From assembly GCA_028751875.1 (NCBI GenBank), contig CM054158.1, positions 12,420,465 to 12,484,464 on the forward strand: DNA of 64,000 nucleotides. The letters run 5' to 3'. The translations under genes and the position numbers were made by a program. This document shows, one piece after another, positions 63,244 to 64,000 of the stretch. Position 1 is the stretch's first letter. Each line of letters starts with the position of its first letter. This stretch comes from Rapana venosa. Taxonomy: Eukaryota; Mollusca; Gastropoda; Neogastropoda; Muricidae. The notes under the pieces were generated by a model. The model was not told the DNA's origin and ran no database searches. It was given only the letters and a program-made list of their open reading frames with translations.

Positions 63244-64000
63244 CTAGGAACAGAGAACAGTTATGAGTATGAGAGAATCTGACTTCTCCTTTTAGCTTCT
63301 TGAAGATTCACTGTGCCAAATTTTCAGGACATATGCAATGGGTTAAGGTGAACCTGGTGGAGACCCCCTTTCTCCATGTGTAAATGTACTTCTGGAAATT
63401 TCTAAAATTTTATTTGGCCGATAGAGCAATGCACAGGCTATGATCTTCACAACTGAAGTTTCTATTTCATTTTGGCTGATAGAAAAATGTTTAGGCTGTG
63501 ATTGCAATAGTCTGGCATGGTACAGTGGTTGTTGCAAAAATGTACCATTATACTGTATTCCTGATACCCAAACATAAACTGTTAGCTTAACACCAGCAGT
63601 AAAACATAAAAAAAGAGAAGAGCAAAAAACAAACCCAAAATTACCCCCCTCCCCCCAACTACACAACCAATCAATCTTCCTCACCTCCAAAAGACACAAT
63701 AAAAATGAGCAGAAAACATAGGTAACTATTTAGGCTCCAATACCCCATTTACATTAAAACACAAAAACTCCCAACTGAAATGAAGATACACAACAATATT
63801 CCTTGATCCTTCATTCTCAAAATTTCTAGTCTAAAACATGTGCGGGTATTGCCTACCCGCCCCCACCTCCACACACACACAAAGGCAATAGACAAAATGC
63901 AAAGCACATTATTAAGAATCCCCCCCCCCCCCCAACCCAAAACAACAAAACAAAGCACCACTGAAATTAGGCATATGGAAAGTTTCTTGCTGTCTGTCAA
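63244..64000 (-). other. Intron of the PPxY gene
   Basis: A polypyrimidine stretch (minus strand) precedes the acceptor. The rest is noncoding with a poly-C run near 63920. No further exon is recognisable before the window ends, so the gene is incomplete here. Confidence 0.6.

Overview
The window is eukaryotic nuclear DNA, intron-rich and crowded with repeats. It is probably from a lophotrochozoan animal and most likely a mollusc. I infer this from the single vertebrate-B-Myb-like Myb gene, the mix of RTE-type and CR1/L2-type non-LTR elements, the abundant tRNA-derived SINEs and the dense CA/CT/poly-C microsatellites. The species cannot be named from the sequence alone.

Layout. Positions 1 to about 5.9 kb are intergenic: a T-rich stretch that may be the 3' end of an upstream plus-strand gene, an internally deleted RTE element, SINEs and microsatellites. 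From 6.2 to 36.7 kb lies one complete plus-strand gene, an animal Myb transcription factor (MYBL type). I reconstructed it as 18 coding exons. All splice phases agree, and they give a 2142-nt reading frame of 713 residues: three Myb repeats with all nine core tryptophans, a Cmyb_C region and a B-Myb-like C-terminal tail. A second, phase-compatible first exon lies 1 kb upstream. The introns hold nearly all the SINE and LINE debris, plus a perfect 31-bp inverted repeat.

Positions 36.7 to 42.7 kb hold the Myb 3' UTR and flank. A 500-N assembly gap follows (42731-43230), then an RTE reverse transcriptase relic (to 44.6 kb), more SINEs, and a nearly full-length but frameshifted LINE (49.5-53.8 kb). 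Positions 54 to 62 kb are A/C-rich on the plus strand, with long poly-C tracts and a piggyBac-like TTAA-flanked MITE. The last 2 kb contain the terminal exon (minus strand, 63243-62156) of a second gene. It encodes a proline-rich, double-PPxY protein that ends in three copies of a short hydrophobic repeat. Its upstream exons lie outside the window.

The two host genes are convergent. Homopolymer polarity (G/T-rich left, A/C-rich right on the plus strand) changes near 40 kb, consistent with that arrangement. The most unusual items are the SINE family that joins a tRNA-like A box to a 5S-rRNA-like internal promoter, the alternative first exons of Myb, the perfect intronic hairpin, and the C-terminal repeat of the PPxY protein. 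I saw no evidence of a wholly new multi-gene system.
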